Below, piece after piece: positions 23,169 through 34,695 of a DNA stretch of 64,000 nucleotides. The stretch covers positions 55,864,454-55,928,453 of the forward strand of contig CM056742.1 of NCBI GenBank assembly GCA_029851415.1. The letters run 5' to 3'. A program made the position numbers and the translations under genes. The notes beneath the pieces are model-generated. The model ran no database searches. It saw only the letters and a list, made by a program, of their open reading frames with translations, and was not told where the DNA came from. Source of the stretch: Eretmocerus hayati. Taxonomy: Eukaryota > Arthropoda > Insecta > Hymenoptera > Aphelinidae. The stretch's first letter is position 1. Every line of letters begins with the position of its first letter.

Positions 23169-23956
23169 CAGTACCGTTCATAAGTTCTCGATGGTCGATC
23201 CCTCGATTACCCTGACTTGCGACAGCGATAAGTCAAATTCTCTGCGTTGTGCGAAAATTTTCAGAAAAGCATCTTAAAGAGCAGAAAAAATACTAACTTT
23301 TACTGGGTTTGGATGATTTTTATCGAATATTTTTGAGCGTCCTACACGCTGATGAAAAAATAGAAAATCTAAAAATTTTTTACTTTCATTGAGACACCTG
23401 CAGTTTCGATGTGGATGAAGATACGGCAATTCTGGGGAAAGCATCTTGTAGAGCGGAAAAAATGCTATTTGTAGCCATTTTCTGATTATCTCTCACGTAC
23501 CGCGTGTGAGAATGTACGAACTGTCTAGATACCCAAAATGACTGTTTATCACCGGCAACGGCACAAAAAACGGTGAAAAACCATTATTTTGGGGATTTGG
23601 ACAGCTCGCACGTCTTCATACACGGAAGGTGAAAGATAATCAAAAAAGGTTACACATAGCATTTCTTCCGTTCTACAAAATGCTTTTTTCAAAATTGCCG
23701 TATCTTCATTTGCATTGAAACTGCGGGTGTCTCAATGAAAGTAAAAAATTTTTAAGATTTTCTGTTTTCTCATCAGCGTGTGGGACCTTCAGAAATATTC
23801 GATAAAAATCATCCAAACCCAGTAAAAGTTAGTATTTCTTCTGCTCTTTAAGATGCTTTTCTGGAAATTTTCGTACAATGCATAGAATTCGACCTATCGC
23901 TGTTGCAAGTCAGGGTAATCGAGGGATCGACCATCGAGAACTTATGAACGGTTCTG
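23169..23956. mobile_element. Tc1/mariner-like hairpin MITE, 788 bp
   Basis: A long inverted repeat whose ends are CAGTACCGTTCATAAGT and ACTTATGAACGGTTCTG, flanked by TA on both sides (23167-23168, 23957-23958). The arms pair over most of their length (for example the aagcatcttaaagagcag region near 23268 and its complement near 23845). TA duplication and CAGT termini fit Tc1/mariner. No transposase is present. Confidence 0.75.
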
Positions 23957-23998
23957 TAAATTACAGCGACGGCAGGAGAGAAGGAGAGGACAGTTGAA

Positions 23999-24001
<3 letters not shown>

Positions 24002-24034
<33 letters not shown>
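24002..24034. repeat. (GA)n tract
   Basis: GA tract to the left of the D1 tail. Confidence 0.95.
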
Positions 24035-24038
<4 letters not shown>

Positions 24039-25308
24039 GATTAGATTAGATTAGTTTATTTAATGGTACCTTGGGGTATTACCCTATGTGGTACAGGTAG
24101 CAAGATTCATTTTACATAAAAATATAAAATGCTTTAGTAGAAAATGAATAGTTCAAGATGATAAAAACACTTATGAATCGTATCGATGCTTATGAATTAC
24201 AACAATATCCTAGAATTACAATATTTGATTGAAATTGATAGAAAATTATCAAATTACAGGAATTCGAGATGAATGAATGAACGACAGTGTAGTTGGTATG
24301 CGATGAACATATTCATGCGATACTTTGACGTTCTTGAAATGTAATTTTCAAATAATTTGGCCGGGAAGAAAATTGCAAAGCTAGCTTTCCAGAGAATCCA
24401 TCTTCTAATCGTGAGAGCAGTAGAAAATCAATGTCAGAAACTTGTCGAGTAGAGTGACGTAGCTTATGGAGGTACTGAACTGTTCAACAGTACATATTAT
24501 GCTGGAATTCAAAATTCTCAAGTTCAGGCTCTGAAAAAATTGGCACCAGCGGGTCAGTTTTAGAAACTTTCATGCAAACAGTGAGATTTTTCACCACTGG
24601 TTTCGGTATTTTCAGTCTAACACTCACAAGATGAGCCTTTTTGATCAAATTGTGAACATCTTTTGGCCATAGCGGGCTGCAATAAATTTTAGAGTCGTCA
24701 TCATGCCCAAAGATATCTCTAATAAATTTCTTCTTCAATTTAGATGAATTTACAATGAATTTATCTCGAACTATGTTTGATGAAAATTGTATTACAATTG
24801 ATTGAGAATCTAAACCTCTCGTTTTCGAAGAACTTGATTTTGTTGGAACTGATGAATACATATTGCAAAAACGAGGACCTTTCCACTCTCTAACATTCAC
24901 TACAAAGTTCTGCAAATCGGGTACTTCTATGGTCTCAAAAACTTTACTTACAATCTCATTTTTCGAGAGACTTAGGTCACGAGGAATGTTCGTCAGAATT
25001 ACTTCAGCAGAGTCAACTAATGTTGACTGATTAGAGACCTGAGAAAGCTGATCACGGATTTGAGAAACATCTTTTTCAATTGCAGTAATACGCTTTTCTA
25101 TTCTATTCTCAAGTTCGTTCAATTTGGAAGAGAGTCTTTCTTGAGTAGCGTCAAAATGAGCAAGGAAAATTTTGAAATAAGGTGGCATTTCAATTAGTTG
25201 ACCAGCAATCTCTGAGTTAGACTCAGATTTGCATGTTATATACGAAGTCACTTGATCTTGTTCAGAGGAACTCACTGTGAATAAATTTGGAGCCATGGTT
25301 TGATACAA
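24035..25308 (-). mobile_element. Family D copy D1, ORF1-only LINE-like element
   Basis: The left end is a (TTAGA)n tail ((TAATC)n in element sense) beside (GA)n, next to TTTATT and a bulged hairpin (GTACC at 24066-24070 pairing with GGTAC at 24090-24094). The right end abuts (GA)n a few bases upstream of the ATG. About 450 bp of 3' sequence follow the ORF, with no endonuclease or RT. It is either a non-autonomous ORF1-only element or an internally deleted copy. Confidence 0.7.
24484..25308 (-). CDS. Family D ORF1-like protein, 274 aa
   Basis: An uninterrupted frame beginning MYQTMAPNLF. It has an N-terminal variable part, a coiled coil (LSSKLNELENRIEKRITAIE, then VSQIRDQLSQV), the segment VILTNIPRDLSLSKNEIV, and a C-terminal part with SIVIQFSSNIVRDKFI and IYCSPLWPKDVHNLIKKA. 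The last two resemble the FP-C-like domain of CR1-type ORF1 proteins. The expected role is binding of element RNA. A mutated relative (D2) lies at 33411-33992. The open frame in a copy without RT suggests recent insertion or selection on ORF1. Confidence 0.6.
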   Translation of the reverse strand: MYQTMAPNLFTVSSSEQDQVTSYITCKSESNSEIAGQLIEMPPYFKIFLAHFDATQERLSSKLNELENRIEKRITAIEKDVSQIRDQLSQVSNQSTLVDSAEVILTNIPRDLSLSKNEIVSKVFETIEVPDLQNFVVNVREWKGPRFCNMYSSVPTKSSSSKTRGLDSQSIVIQFSSNIVRDKFIVNSSKLKKKFIRDIFGHDDDSKIYCSPLWPKDVHNLIKKAHLVSVRLKIPKPVVKNLTVCMKVSKTDPLVPIFSEPELENFEFQHNMYC

Positions 25309-25322
25309 GAGAGAGAGAGAGA
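25309..25322. repeat. (GA)n between D1 and A3
   Basis: A GA tract continues into (GATA)n, which is the tail of A3. Confidence 0.9.
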
Positions 25323-27121
25323 TAGATAGATAGATAGATGTCCTTTATTCGTCCGAAGACAAAAAATACAATTGCATACACCTACATATGCCCGTTAAAA
25401 TGTAATAACACGTATAAGAATGAATATAATATATGTACAACAAAAATAGAGATGATAGTTTCAGTCAATTACTGGTTTGGTCAAGGACAATAATTATCAC
25501 AATTCGTGACTAGTCAGGGTGCATACTTAGATGTATAAAAAGAGGGGTAAGGGCTCGCACTAATATCACAGCTATAGATCACCAATTGGGTGACTGAGGT
25601 CACATGTAAAAAATACTAAATTAAGGAAGAGCCCTTCCCTTTACAGATTAAAATAATGCCTCTTCTCCACATCAATCTTCTGCGCAGACTGGGTTAGTAA
25701 AAAATCTTTCAGGGATTCCTTGAATTGTGATGTTTTCCGCAGCTGCCGAAAGCCCGGAGGGAGAAAGTTCCACAAATGAGCACACTGAACCTGGAATGAT
25801 CTTCTTCCGTACTCAAGTCTCATATTGGGAACTTTGAGTACCCGCTCTTCTGTATCACCGCGTGCAGGGCGTTCGGATTGGTACCTGGTGAACATCGCAG
25901 CTAGGTAGCCAGGCTCTCCTAAATGCATGATCTTGTGCATTAACAGAGCTGCGAAGTACATTCTCCGCGAATCAGTACGTAACCAACCCAAACGTTCCCT
26001 AAACGGGGTGATGTGCTCGTCTCTCCTAAGATCAAAAATGTACCTCACACATGAATTGCTTAGTCGCTGTATCCGTTGCCGTTGTTCGTCCGTGGCGTCG
26101 AGGTACACGACCGTGCAATAATCCAAGTGCGGTTGAACCAAGGACTCGACTAGGCGAATTCGGAGAGGTCTGGTGATACATGCCCTAAAAAACCGCAGAC
26201 CGTATAGGGCTCTGTTGACTTTCTTAGTTACTTGGTCAATGTGCGGTCTCCACGTCAGTTCCCTGTCAAGTGTAACACCAAGACTCACGACCGTGTCCCT
26301 GAACGGGATGAACTTTCCATCCTGTATTTCAACCCCTGGCAAGTCCATTCCCTTCAGGTCTTTGATATTCCTCTCAGAGCTGAAGTAGATTGCCTTGGTC
26401 TTGCCAGCGTTGAGACACAGGCCGGAACTCTTGGCCCATTCAGTTACTAGTCGTCCTATTTCACCCAGCCGAGCGATGCCCTCTCTGATCTTAGTTTTCT
26501 CGACTTGGAGATAAATTTGCAGGTCATCCGCATAAAATAGATGATGTACCGACTTTCCGTCTAGCAAACCAGGTAAGTCATTGACATATAAGCTGAAGAG
26601 TAAAGGCCCGAGAACGGAACCCTGTGGAACACCCAGATTGGTTTCGAGCCAATCAGAATTACCAGATTTTGAAGTGACTTTTTGGGTGCGACCTTGTAAG
26701 TATGATTTTATCCACAGAAGTGCCGATCTCGAAAAGCCAAGATTTCGAAGCTTGCTCAACAGCTTTGATGGTGATATCGTGTCAAAGGCTTTACTAAAGT
26801 CAAAAAGCAGGAGCAAGGTGATCTTCTTCTTGTCAATACCTACTCTGATGTCATCGGTCAACTTTAGTAGAGCTGTCTGGGTGCTATGGTATTGCCTAAA
26901 ACCAGTCTGGAAGCGATCTTGTAATTTCTCTTGTTTTAAGTACTCCGTGATTTGGTCGTGTGCGATTTTTTCCAGGACCTTGGCAAGGAAGCAGAGCAGC
27001 GCTATAGGACGAAAATCTGAGACTGTTGATGGAGCTGTAGTCTTTTTTAATGCAATCAGCTGTGCTTGCTTCCAAGCCGCGGGAAAAGTGCTATGAGCGA
27101 AAGAGGAGTGAAAAGTGCTAT

Positions 27122-27128
<7 letters not shown>
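25323..27128 (-). mobile_element. Family A copy A3, 5'-truncated
   Basis: The tail is (ATCT)n in element sense, then AATAAA and the 3' hairpin GTC-UUCG-GAC. It is truncated within the RT domain at a (GA)n tract, where a 27-bp segment (agtgctatgagcga...) is partly duplicated. Its tail and 3' UTR differ from A2/A4, so it is a separate subfamily, shared with the short fragment at 59881. Confidence 0.9.
25641..27128 (-). pseudogene. Family A ORF2 (A3), RT and C terminus, frame intact
   Basis: About 490 codons without a break, from SSFAHSTFPAAWKQ to the terminal KRHYFNL. RT motifs FDFSKAF, GVPQGSVLGPLLF and FYADD are intact. The endonuclease domain is absent through 5' truncation, so the copy cannot act alone. 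The open frame continues upstream through the (TC)n tract as Ser-Leu repeats into antisense family C sequence; that extension is not part of the gene. Confidence 0.85.

Positions 27129-27191
<63 letters not shown>
27129..27191. repeat. (GA)n tract between divergent A3 and C4
   Basis: Both flanking elements have their truncated 5' ends here and read away from the tract in opposite directions. Confidence 0.95.
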
Positions 27192-27194
<3 letters not shown>

Positions 27195-28179
27195 AGGGAA
27201 GGGGGGCGAATAAACTGGAATCGCGACAAGGGAAACAGCACGATACGAAGAAGACGCGACGCGGACATCCATCGGGAGCCCTCGAAACACCGCGCTCGAC
27301 ATCGACTCTTAATAGGCCCAAGCAGGACGGGCCTTGGCAGGAAGTGGTCTCTAAGAGAAATACGAAGAGGGCAAAGAGAAGCGGTCGATCAAGTGACACC
27401 GCTGGAAAGAAGGCAAAGATGAAGCCAAACAGAGCGAAATCCGACGCCGTTTTCGTCACGGCAAACCAAGGTGGGTTAAGCTACGCAGATATGCTGCGCA
27501 AGATAAAGACGGATGACCTTAATGAAGAAGTGGGCTCTAAAGTCACGGGCATCCGCAAGACACAGGAAGGACAAATCCTCACTGAACTGAGGAAGGGCAC
27601 CGAGACGCTGCAACCATCAAAGCGGCTCTGACACCAGTCGTCGGGCAAGAAGGGGCCGTCCACTGCCTCGCAAATATCATGACCCTCGAGGTTCTCGGAG
27701 TCGACTACGATGTCGACAAAACTAAAGTGCAGAAGGACCTCGGGAAGGCCCTACCAGAAAACGAGGATGGAGCCATAATAGTCAAGAGCCTGCGAAACGG
27801 CTCCCGAGGCACCCAAACAGCGGTTGTGTCCATACCAGCGAGGCTCGCTCACCGCCTCCTGGACTGGAAAGAACCCAAGGTGGGATGGAGCAGAGTGAGA
27901 ATCCGCGAGGAGGGAGGCATCCCACGCTGCAATAACTGCCTAGAGTATGGCCACAAGGCCTCAGGCTGCAAAAATGAGAAGGCAGAGGAACGTCAACTGA
28001 AACTCTGCTTCCAGTGCGGTGAACCAGGACACCTCGCCGCTACCTGTAAAGAGAAACCAAAATGCCTCAGCTGCGTGGCTATCGGAACAAGATCTGACCA
28101 CAGGTCAGGCTCCAGCAACTGCACAGCCTACCAAAACGCGAGGGCGACATATAGACGCAGGGGGGGAAGAAATGGCTAA
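27192..28179 (+). pseudogene. Family C ORF1 (gag, C4), partial with frameshift
   Basis: A gag-like RNA-binding protein of R1 type. Three zinc knuckles stand at the C terminus (CNNCLEYGHKASGC, CFQCGEPGHLAATC, then CLSC with H and C). A two-base addition near 27600 (cgagacgctgc against cgacgctgc in C8) breaks the frame. The stop TAA overlaps the ORF2 start. Confidence 0.85.
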
Positions 28180-31100
28180 CTTCATCCAAGCCAACCTCAG
28201 GAGAAGCGGGGACGCTTGTGACCTCCTACACACTGCCGCCAAAGAAGGGGGTATCGATGTTCTGATCATCTCCGAACCGCCTCGGAAGCGCGAACTTTCC
28301 CGTTCCACATTCAATCACGACCGCTGTAATTCAGATCACAAATCCCGCGATCCGCGAAACTGAACCAGCTGTTAGTGGCCGTGGTTATGCTCAATAGACC
28401 ATAGGGGGCACAGCTGTATACAGCTGCTACTACTCGCCGTCGCTCAAGACGCACGAATTCGAAGACGAGCCCCACGACTTAGAAGAGGATGTGAGGCAAT
28501 CGGGGGGCCCAGCTATAATCGCGGGAGATTTCAACTCCAAGGAACCGACTTGGAGCGGGGGGCCGTGCGATAGATGGAGGGTAACACTCGCTGATGCCAT
28601 GGAGGCATTGGGATTAGTGCTCGCGAACGAGACGGGGGTTATCACCTATTACCGGCACGACACTCGGTCCCGGGAGGGAGGTTCATCATCGGTCCTCGAC
28701 CTGACGTTCATGAGCCCGTCGCTCATGGGACGTATGACATCGTGGGAAGTTCTGGACACGGAAACACTGAGTGACCATCGACATATTCGGTTTCGACTTA
28801 GGACTGACGGACAGAGACAGACGACACGCAGACCGCGACCAACGGGGTGGCAGGTACGGAAGCTGGACGAGGGAAAATTCCGGGAATCGATAGAAACAGT
28901 CGAAGATCTCCCGATGAATTCCGCCTCGGACGAGGCTGTGGCGATGGTAACATCCGCCATCACGAGAGCTTGCGACGCGTCGATGCCTCGCAGGACAACA
29001 CCATGTTTCTGGAGGAAACCAGAGTACTGGATCACCGATGAGATCAAGGCTCTACGAAAAACGAGCAACAAGAAAAGGAGGACCGCATGGCGATCAAGAA
29101 AGCTGCAACGACCATCGCTGGCGGAAGATGACAGAGCGTACAAAGAAGCAAAGAAGGCTCTCGTTCTAGCCATCCGGAGGAGCAAAGAGAAGTGCTGGGG
29201 TGAACTGTGCGATATGGTTAACGAAGACCCCCGGGGCACGCCATATCGCGTGGTCATGTCAAAGGTCCGACCCCGGAAGGGCAACCCAGCACCGACCGAT
29301 GCAGCAACATTGCGCACCATCGTGGAAGACCTCTTCCCAGCAGGAGATCCCAGAGTTACATTCCCTACGGAGAGCGAAGACCCCATCCCGCTCTTCACTA
29401 TACAAGAGCTACTCATAGCGGCGAAGAGAATGCCGAACGGCAAGGCCCCTGGCCTGGATGGCATCCCAAACGAGGCTCTGAAACTGGTCTTCAAATACAA
29501 GCCAGATCTACTCCTCGACCTCTTCAACATCTGTCTGAGCGCGGGAACTTTCCCGGACAAGTGGAAACGCCAGAAGCTGGTCCTGATACCTAAGGGTCAA
29601 GGAGGTCAACGCCCTCTCAGCATGCTCGACAATATCGGGAAAATGTACGAGAGGATGGTGCTCAACAGGGTGGAAGAAGCCTACTAAGAAGGCGGTGGGC
29701 TATCACCAATGCAGTTCGGGTTCCGGAAGGGACGGAGCACTGTGCACGCGATCGAGGCGGTCCAAGAACGGGTTCAAGCGTCGGTAGGGAACCCATACCA
29801 AGGAAGAGGAGGATTCTGTGCCATCATTGCGTTGGACATAAAGGACGCATTCAACTGCGCGAGCTGGGAGCGAGTCTATCAATCCCAAGCAGGTAAAGTG
29901 CCCCCCTATCTACTAGCCGTCACGAGTGACTACCTGCGGAACAGGACCCTCGTGTACGACACCGACGAGGGACAAGAGATACGGGTACTGTCCACCGGAA
30001 TCGGACAGGGATCGGTCTCCGGGCCGTTCAACTGGAACACCCAGTATGACAGCTTACTGTCTATCGAACTGCCAGAAGGAGTGATAATAGTGGCTTTCGC
30101 GGACAACGCGGGACTCATAGTATGGGCTGACAACGAGGAACTCTTGGGTAGACGCGCGAACGAAGCGCTGGCCCGAGTCTACGAGTGGATGATTAGCAGG
30201 CTTCTGGAGCTCGCTGTCAAGAAGTGCGAAGCAATCGTGGTCACAAGGCGTAGGAAGTTTGACTTACCCCGGTTTTATATCAACGGGCAAGAGATTCCAC
30301 GGAAGACAGAGCTGAAATACCTCGGTGTATGGCTCGACGACAAGTGGTCGTTCAAGAAGCACATCCAGGAAGCCGCCCAGAAGGCGAGCAGGGTCGGTGC
30401 GGCGCTCCAGCGGCTTATGCCGAATATCGGAGGACCCAAGGAAAAGAGGCGCGCACTTCTCAACACCGTCACTACCTCCATCATGCTGTACGGTGCACCC
30501 GTGCGGGGGAAGCGAGTAGAGAAGACCATCATCGAGAAGAGAATGGGGCCTGTCCACCGAAGAGCGGCCCTGAGGAGTATCCGTGCCTACCGCACCGTGT
30601 CAGGAGATGCGGCTTACGTATTGGCGAGTACTCCGCCCATCCACTTGCTCGTCGCGGAGCGAGTGAGGATCTGGGACCGCCAGAAAGTGATCGGAGCCGA
30701 ACGAGTACTCACTCCGACGATGAAGGAGATCATCCGCGACAACGAGAAGGAAACCACCCTTGAGCATTGGCAAACTGAGTGGGATTCGCCATGTGCGAAC
30801 GGCAGATGGACGCACCGGCTGATCCGTGACGTAGCCAAGTGAGCGGAACGCACCCACGGAGAGATGGACTACTGGACGACGCAGGCACTGAGCAATCATG
30901 GTTGCTTCGGTTCCTATCTAACCAGGTTCAAGAAGAGGACGACCCCAGCATGTCAGTCATGCGGGGACGAATGGGATGACGCCGAACATGCCCTGTTCGA
31001 GTGCAGCGACACCCGGAGAGAGCGCGCCGAGCTGGATGAATGGCTGGGTGCTCAACTAACACCTGAGAATCTCGTCCCGTACTTGCTCCGCAACCAGGAG

Positions 31101-31199
31101 ACATGGGATAGACTCACCGGATACATCAAGCTGGTGATGGCCCGCAAAGAGGAGAAAGAGAGGGAAGTAAGGCGCCTCGAAGCAGGCAAATTACAGTGA
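28171..31199 (+). pseudogene. Family C ORF2 (C4): EEP-RT, broken
   Basis: The start ATGGCTAAC overlaps the ORF1 stop. A deletion near 28318 shifts the frame, and there are stops at about 28395 (TAG), 29687 (TAC-TAA) and 30842 (TGG to TGA). GDFNSKEPTWSG, KAPGLDGIPNEAL and the C-terminal CQSCGDEWDDAEHALFEC are visible. The RT box FADD reads FADN, a loss of a catalytic aspartate. Confidence 0.85.
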
Positions 31200-31695
31200 C
31201 TCTGCCGATTGAAACAGAAGAGGCCCAAATGATTCCAGGAGGAATCTGATGCACTGAAGAGGGAAGAAAGAAGAAAGAAGAGAGAAGAAAGAAGAAAGAG
31301 AGGGAACAATGAAGAATGAAGATAGAAGATGCCGACAAATGGCCGAAGAGAGAAGATGGAGAAGAGGAACGCTCGCAATCGAGCGCGAGACATGCCGCTC
31401 ATCCTGAAGTAATGCTCACGCGGTTCCGGGATGAGATGGTAGATGCAGGTGGATCTCCTTCTTGATTGCCCGATGCCCTAGGTATCGGACATCGAGGGGA
31501 GAGGGATATTACACGGCCGGGCCCACCTCTCGGTGGGCCCCACCCAAACCCGTGTCCCGCCTGGTATGGCCTGCATGGGCTACGCGTAGTCCGCGTAAGC
31601 TGAACCAGTCCGGTGTCTGGGGACGGATCCGAGGGATCCTGAGGCAGATTTCGCGCTCTAACCACATTAAAAAAAAAAAAAAAAAAGAGAGAGAG

Positions 31696-32203
31696 GACTG
31701 AAGAGGAAAGAGAGGGAAGTGGGGCGCCTCGATGCCGGCGAATTACAGTGAGTCTGCCAATGAAAACAGAAGAGGCCCAAATGATTCCAGGAGGAATATG
31801 ATGCCCTGGAGAGAGAAGAAAGAAGAAAGAAGAGAAAAGAAAGAAGAAAGAGAGGGAACAATGAAGAATGAAGATAGAAGATGCCGACAAATGGCCGAAG
31901 AGAGAAGATGGAGAAGAGGAACGCTCGCAATCGAGCGCGAGACATGCCACTCATCCTGAAGTAATGCTCACGCGGTTCCGGGATGAGATGGCAGATGCAG
32001 GTGGATCTCCTTCTTGATTGCCCGATGCCCTAGGTATCGGACACCAAGGGGAGAGGGATATTACACGGCCGCCTGGTATGGCCTGCGTGGGCTATGCGTA
32101 GTCCGCGTAAGCTGAACCAGCCCGGTGTCTGGGGACGGATCCGAAGGATCTTGAGGCAGATTCTGCCCCCTAACCACCTTAAGAAAAAAAAAAAAAAAAA
32201 AAA
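31696..32203 (+). mobile_element. Family C fragment C5, 3' UTR
   Basis: Starts in the last ORF2 codons after a short GA tract that follows the C4 poly(A). It has a type I 3' UTR with the Gly/Pro-like GC block shortened relative to C4, and ends taaccacctt plus poly(A). Confidence 0.85.
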
Positions 32204-32606
32204 GGACTGAAGAGGGAAGGAAGAAGGGAGAAGATCGAAGAAAGAAGAGAGATCGAAGAAAGAAGGAAGAAGAATGAAGAACGAAGAGATGGAAGAAGAT
32301 CGAAGAAGGGGAAACAACACCTGCGAGTCGTGAGAAGAGAGATGCTCGATCCTGAGCGCGAGACGCCGCCGGCCCTGAAGTAATGCTCACGCGGTGCCGG
32401 GCCGGATGGGTAAGTTGGTGGATCTCTTCCTTGTCCAATGGCCGGCGCCAACGGAGAAGGAAGAGAGGGTTTATCCGATTCGGATGGCCGTATCGATGCG
32501 GATTCCAGCCCAGGACTGTTGGGGAGGTGGGAGGTGCTGGCCAGCCGTGTTTGGCTGACCGGTGCCTCTCCTTCGTACGTCGCAGCGTATTCGCCTTACA
32601 ACCACC

Positions 32607-32617
<11 letters not shown>
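32204..32617 (+). mobile_element. Family C fragment C6, 3' UTR
   Basis: It begins directly after the C5 poly(A) with ggactgaagagg, carries the type II 3'-UTR module, and ends accacctt plus poly(A) before a GA tract. Confidence 0.85.

Positions 32618-32670
<53 letters not shown>
32618..32670. repeat. (GA)n tract
   Basis: GA tract between the C6 poly(A) and an unassigned GC-rich block. Confidence 0.95.
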
Positions 32671-32671
<1 letters not shown>

Positions 32672-33410
32672 TTGGCATATACAGCGCCCGTGGGCCGTCG
32701 CTTGCGGCAGCAGCCGCAGCAGCTTGACCCTCCGCCTTTCCTCTCCGCGCGCATCGAAGTCGCGCACATCGCCGGCGTGCGGCATTCCTAGCGAGACCGG
32801 AGTAAAGCGAGCACGTTGCGCCCTGCCGAATATTTCATCCGCGCCGAATAATATCTCGTTGCCTCGTGGCGGCCCTTTTTGGAGCAACTTTTCCGGTCTC
32901 CGCATGTGCGCTAGATCTTTAAGCAGCAGCTCCTCGACCAACCTGGTGGTCTATAGTTTTCGGACAGTCCTCACATCGCTCAGCCCTACGCTTCGGCATA
33001 TCTTTGGCCCACTCTCGTCGTCCTCGTCGGCCCATCTTCGGGGCGAATCCACCTGCGCCCGGACATCGTAGCCATCTCGTCCCTTGGACCAGCGACATCG
33101 ACGACACCTGTAAGTGCCAGCCCGATTTCTCTTTCTCTTTCGTGTGCCTATCAGTAGAATGTCTTCCTCATCGTGCCCTCCCGACCTCGTGCTCGAGCTT
33201 TCGCGCTTACGTTATCGGTCTAATGACCATTTGTAAATATTCCTTGTAAATGTGTTCGAATCTTTCTCCACTTAAATTTTCATCAAAGTTCCGGTACTTT
33301 AACGTACACTTATTTGTTGTTACCCTTTTTTGATGATATACAGCATAACCGAATCCAAATTGATAAACCAGATTCAATCTGGATATGACTGGACCTAAAT
33401 CAGGCTCGGC
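32671..33410. other. Unassigned block, GC-rich then AT-rich
   Basis: Not similar to any other part of the window that I can see. The first 400 bp are GC-rich and CpG-rich, and a perfect splice-donor-like ctgtaagt lies near 33110, followed by AT-richer sequence. It could be a host first exon and promoter, or the 5' UTR of an unrecognised element. No reliable ORF was found. Confidence 0.35.
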
Positions 33411-33992
33411 CAGTCATAAGTTTACAGTAACTTCATCCCGAACTACACTGGATGATAGCTGTATCACAATTGATTGAGAATTTGAGTCTCTGCTTTCCGG
33501 CGAATATGAGGTAGAAGGTGGAATTGACGAATACATATTGCGAAAGCTAGGACCATTCCATTCTCCAGTACTTACTACAAAATTTTGCAAATCTTGGACA
33601 TACATAGCATGAAAAACTTCACTAACTATCTCAGCTTTTGAGAAATTTAAGTCTCGAGGGATGTCTGTTATGATCATTTCAGCCGAGTCGACTAATATTG
33701 ATTGATGAGAAAGCTGAGGAAGCTCATGTTGGATTTCTGAAACATCTTTACCAATCGCAGAGATTCAATTTTCTATTCGATCCTCAAGTTCATTTACTTT
33801 TGAAAACAGTTTCTCTTGGCAAGCGTCAAGATGAGATATAAACAGTTTGGAATATCGTGGCATTTCACTTGAATCACACTCTGCGTTAGCTTCAGATTCG
33901 CGTGATTCATATAACATTTCTCGATCTTGTTGAGAAAAACTCACTCTGAGTAGATTTGCCGCCACTGATGGTAGCGTGATGGAAGCACGCAC
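33411..33992 (-). pseudogene. Family D ORF1 (D2), truncated
   Basis: Homologous to the D1 protein: LLRVSFSQQDREM at the N terminus, LFSKVNELEDRIEN in the coiled coil, IITDIPRDLNFSKAEIV, and SIVIQLSSSVVRDEV. One stop interrupts the coiled coil near 33765, and similarity ends after VTVNL. It supports family D as a real repeated coding unit. Confidence 0.65.
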
Positions 33993-34400
33993 TATGAGAG
34001 CGATAGAGGATTAATCAGCTGTCACTGCAGTCAGGCGTTGATCAGGCAGCTCACTTGGGCAAAGCACTTGGAGTGGAACACGTGTGAATCAGGCTTTAGA
34101 TTTGATAGTGCAGGGATCTGTCAAGTATGACTGCCATCTAGCATCTGACAATGGCAGTCTCTAGATTCGGCAAACCAAGCTCAATGCAGCATGTTGACTA
34201 ACCTCAAAAGCCCAACCGTGGTGATGACAAAGTTGATGGAAGTCTTGGAGGATGATTAGATTCACGGAGATTTATGGATCTACCGAATCCTTGCAAGATT
34301 TATCGTGCAAGAGTCTGTGACAAAAAAACCGGGAGACACCTTGCGGCAGAATGAGTGGCGAAATACAGGGAAGAACTAAAGAAGCGTGTTGTGATACTCA
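33411..34400 (-). mobile_element. Family D copy D2, degenerate
   Basis: Contains the D ORF1 (33411-33992) and about 400 bp upstream of it, which may be family D 5' UTR missing from D1. Its 3' part is lost at about 33411, with no tail. Confidence 0.5.
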
Positions 34401-34586
34401 CAGAGATTGATTGATTGATTGATTGATGTATTTATTCACCCGGGGACAATGGGTCCCATGGGGCATAAAATTCAATACATTTCATGGTTATAATAATAAT
34501 AAGGGATAAAATTTTAGAACTAGTAAATTAATGACAAATGATTAGAGTAAATTACAAAACTCTGAAAATGATTAAACCATGTATGT

Positions 34587-34597
<11 letters not shown>

Positions 34598-34626
<29 letters not shown>
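34598..34626. repeat. (CA)n/(TA)n microsatellite
   Basis: acacaca followed by about 14 TA units, in the family B 3' UTR. Confidence 0.9.
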
Positions 34627-34629
<3 letters not shown>

Positions 34630-34695
34630 CACGCAACGATAATAGAAGTATACAATTAGTATGTTGGTGCCATCCGCTGACTAAACAAAATATTT

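Larger units (their letters stand above)
27192..31686 (+). mobile_element. Family C copy C4, 5'-truncated
   Basis: It begins inside ORF1, contains all of ORF2, and ends with a type I 3' UTR and a poly(A) of about 17 bases before (GA)n. Protein-level similarity to C8 and C9 is very high, but both ORFs are broken. Confidence 0.9.

Noticed and set aside
32471..32941. 156-codon minus-strand ORF over the C6 end and the GC-rich block
   Set aside because: It crosses a poly(A), a GA tract and an element boundary; the frame is accidental.
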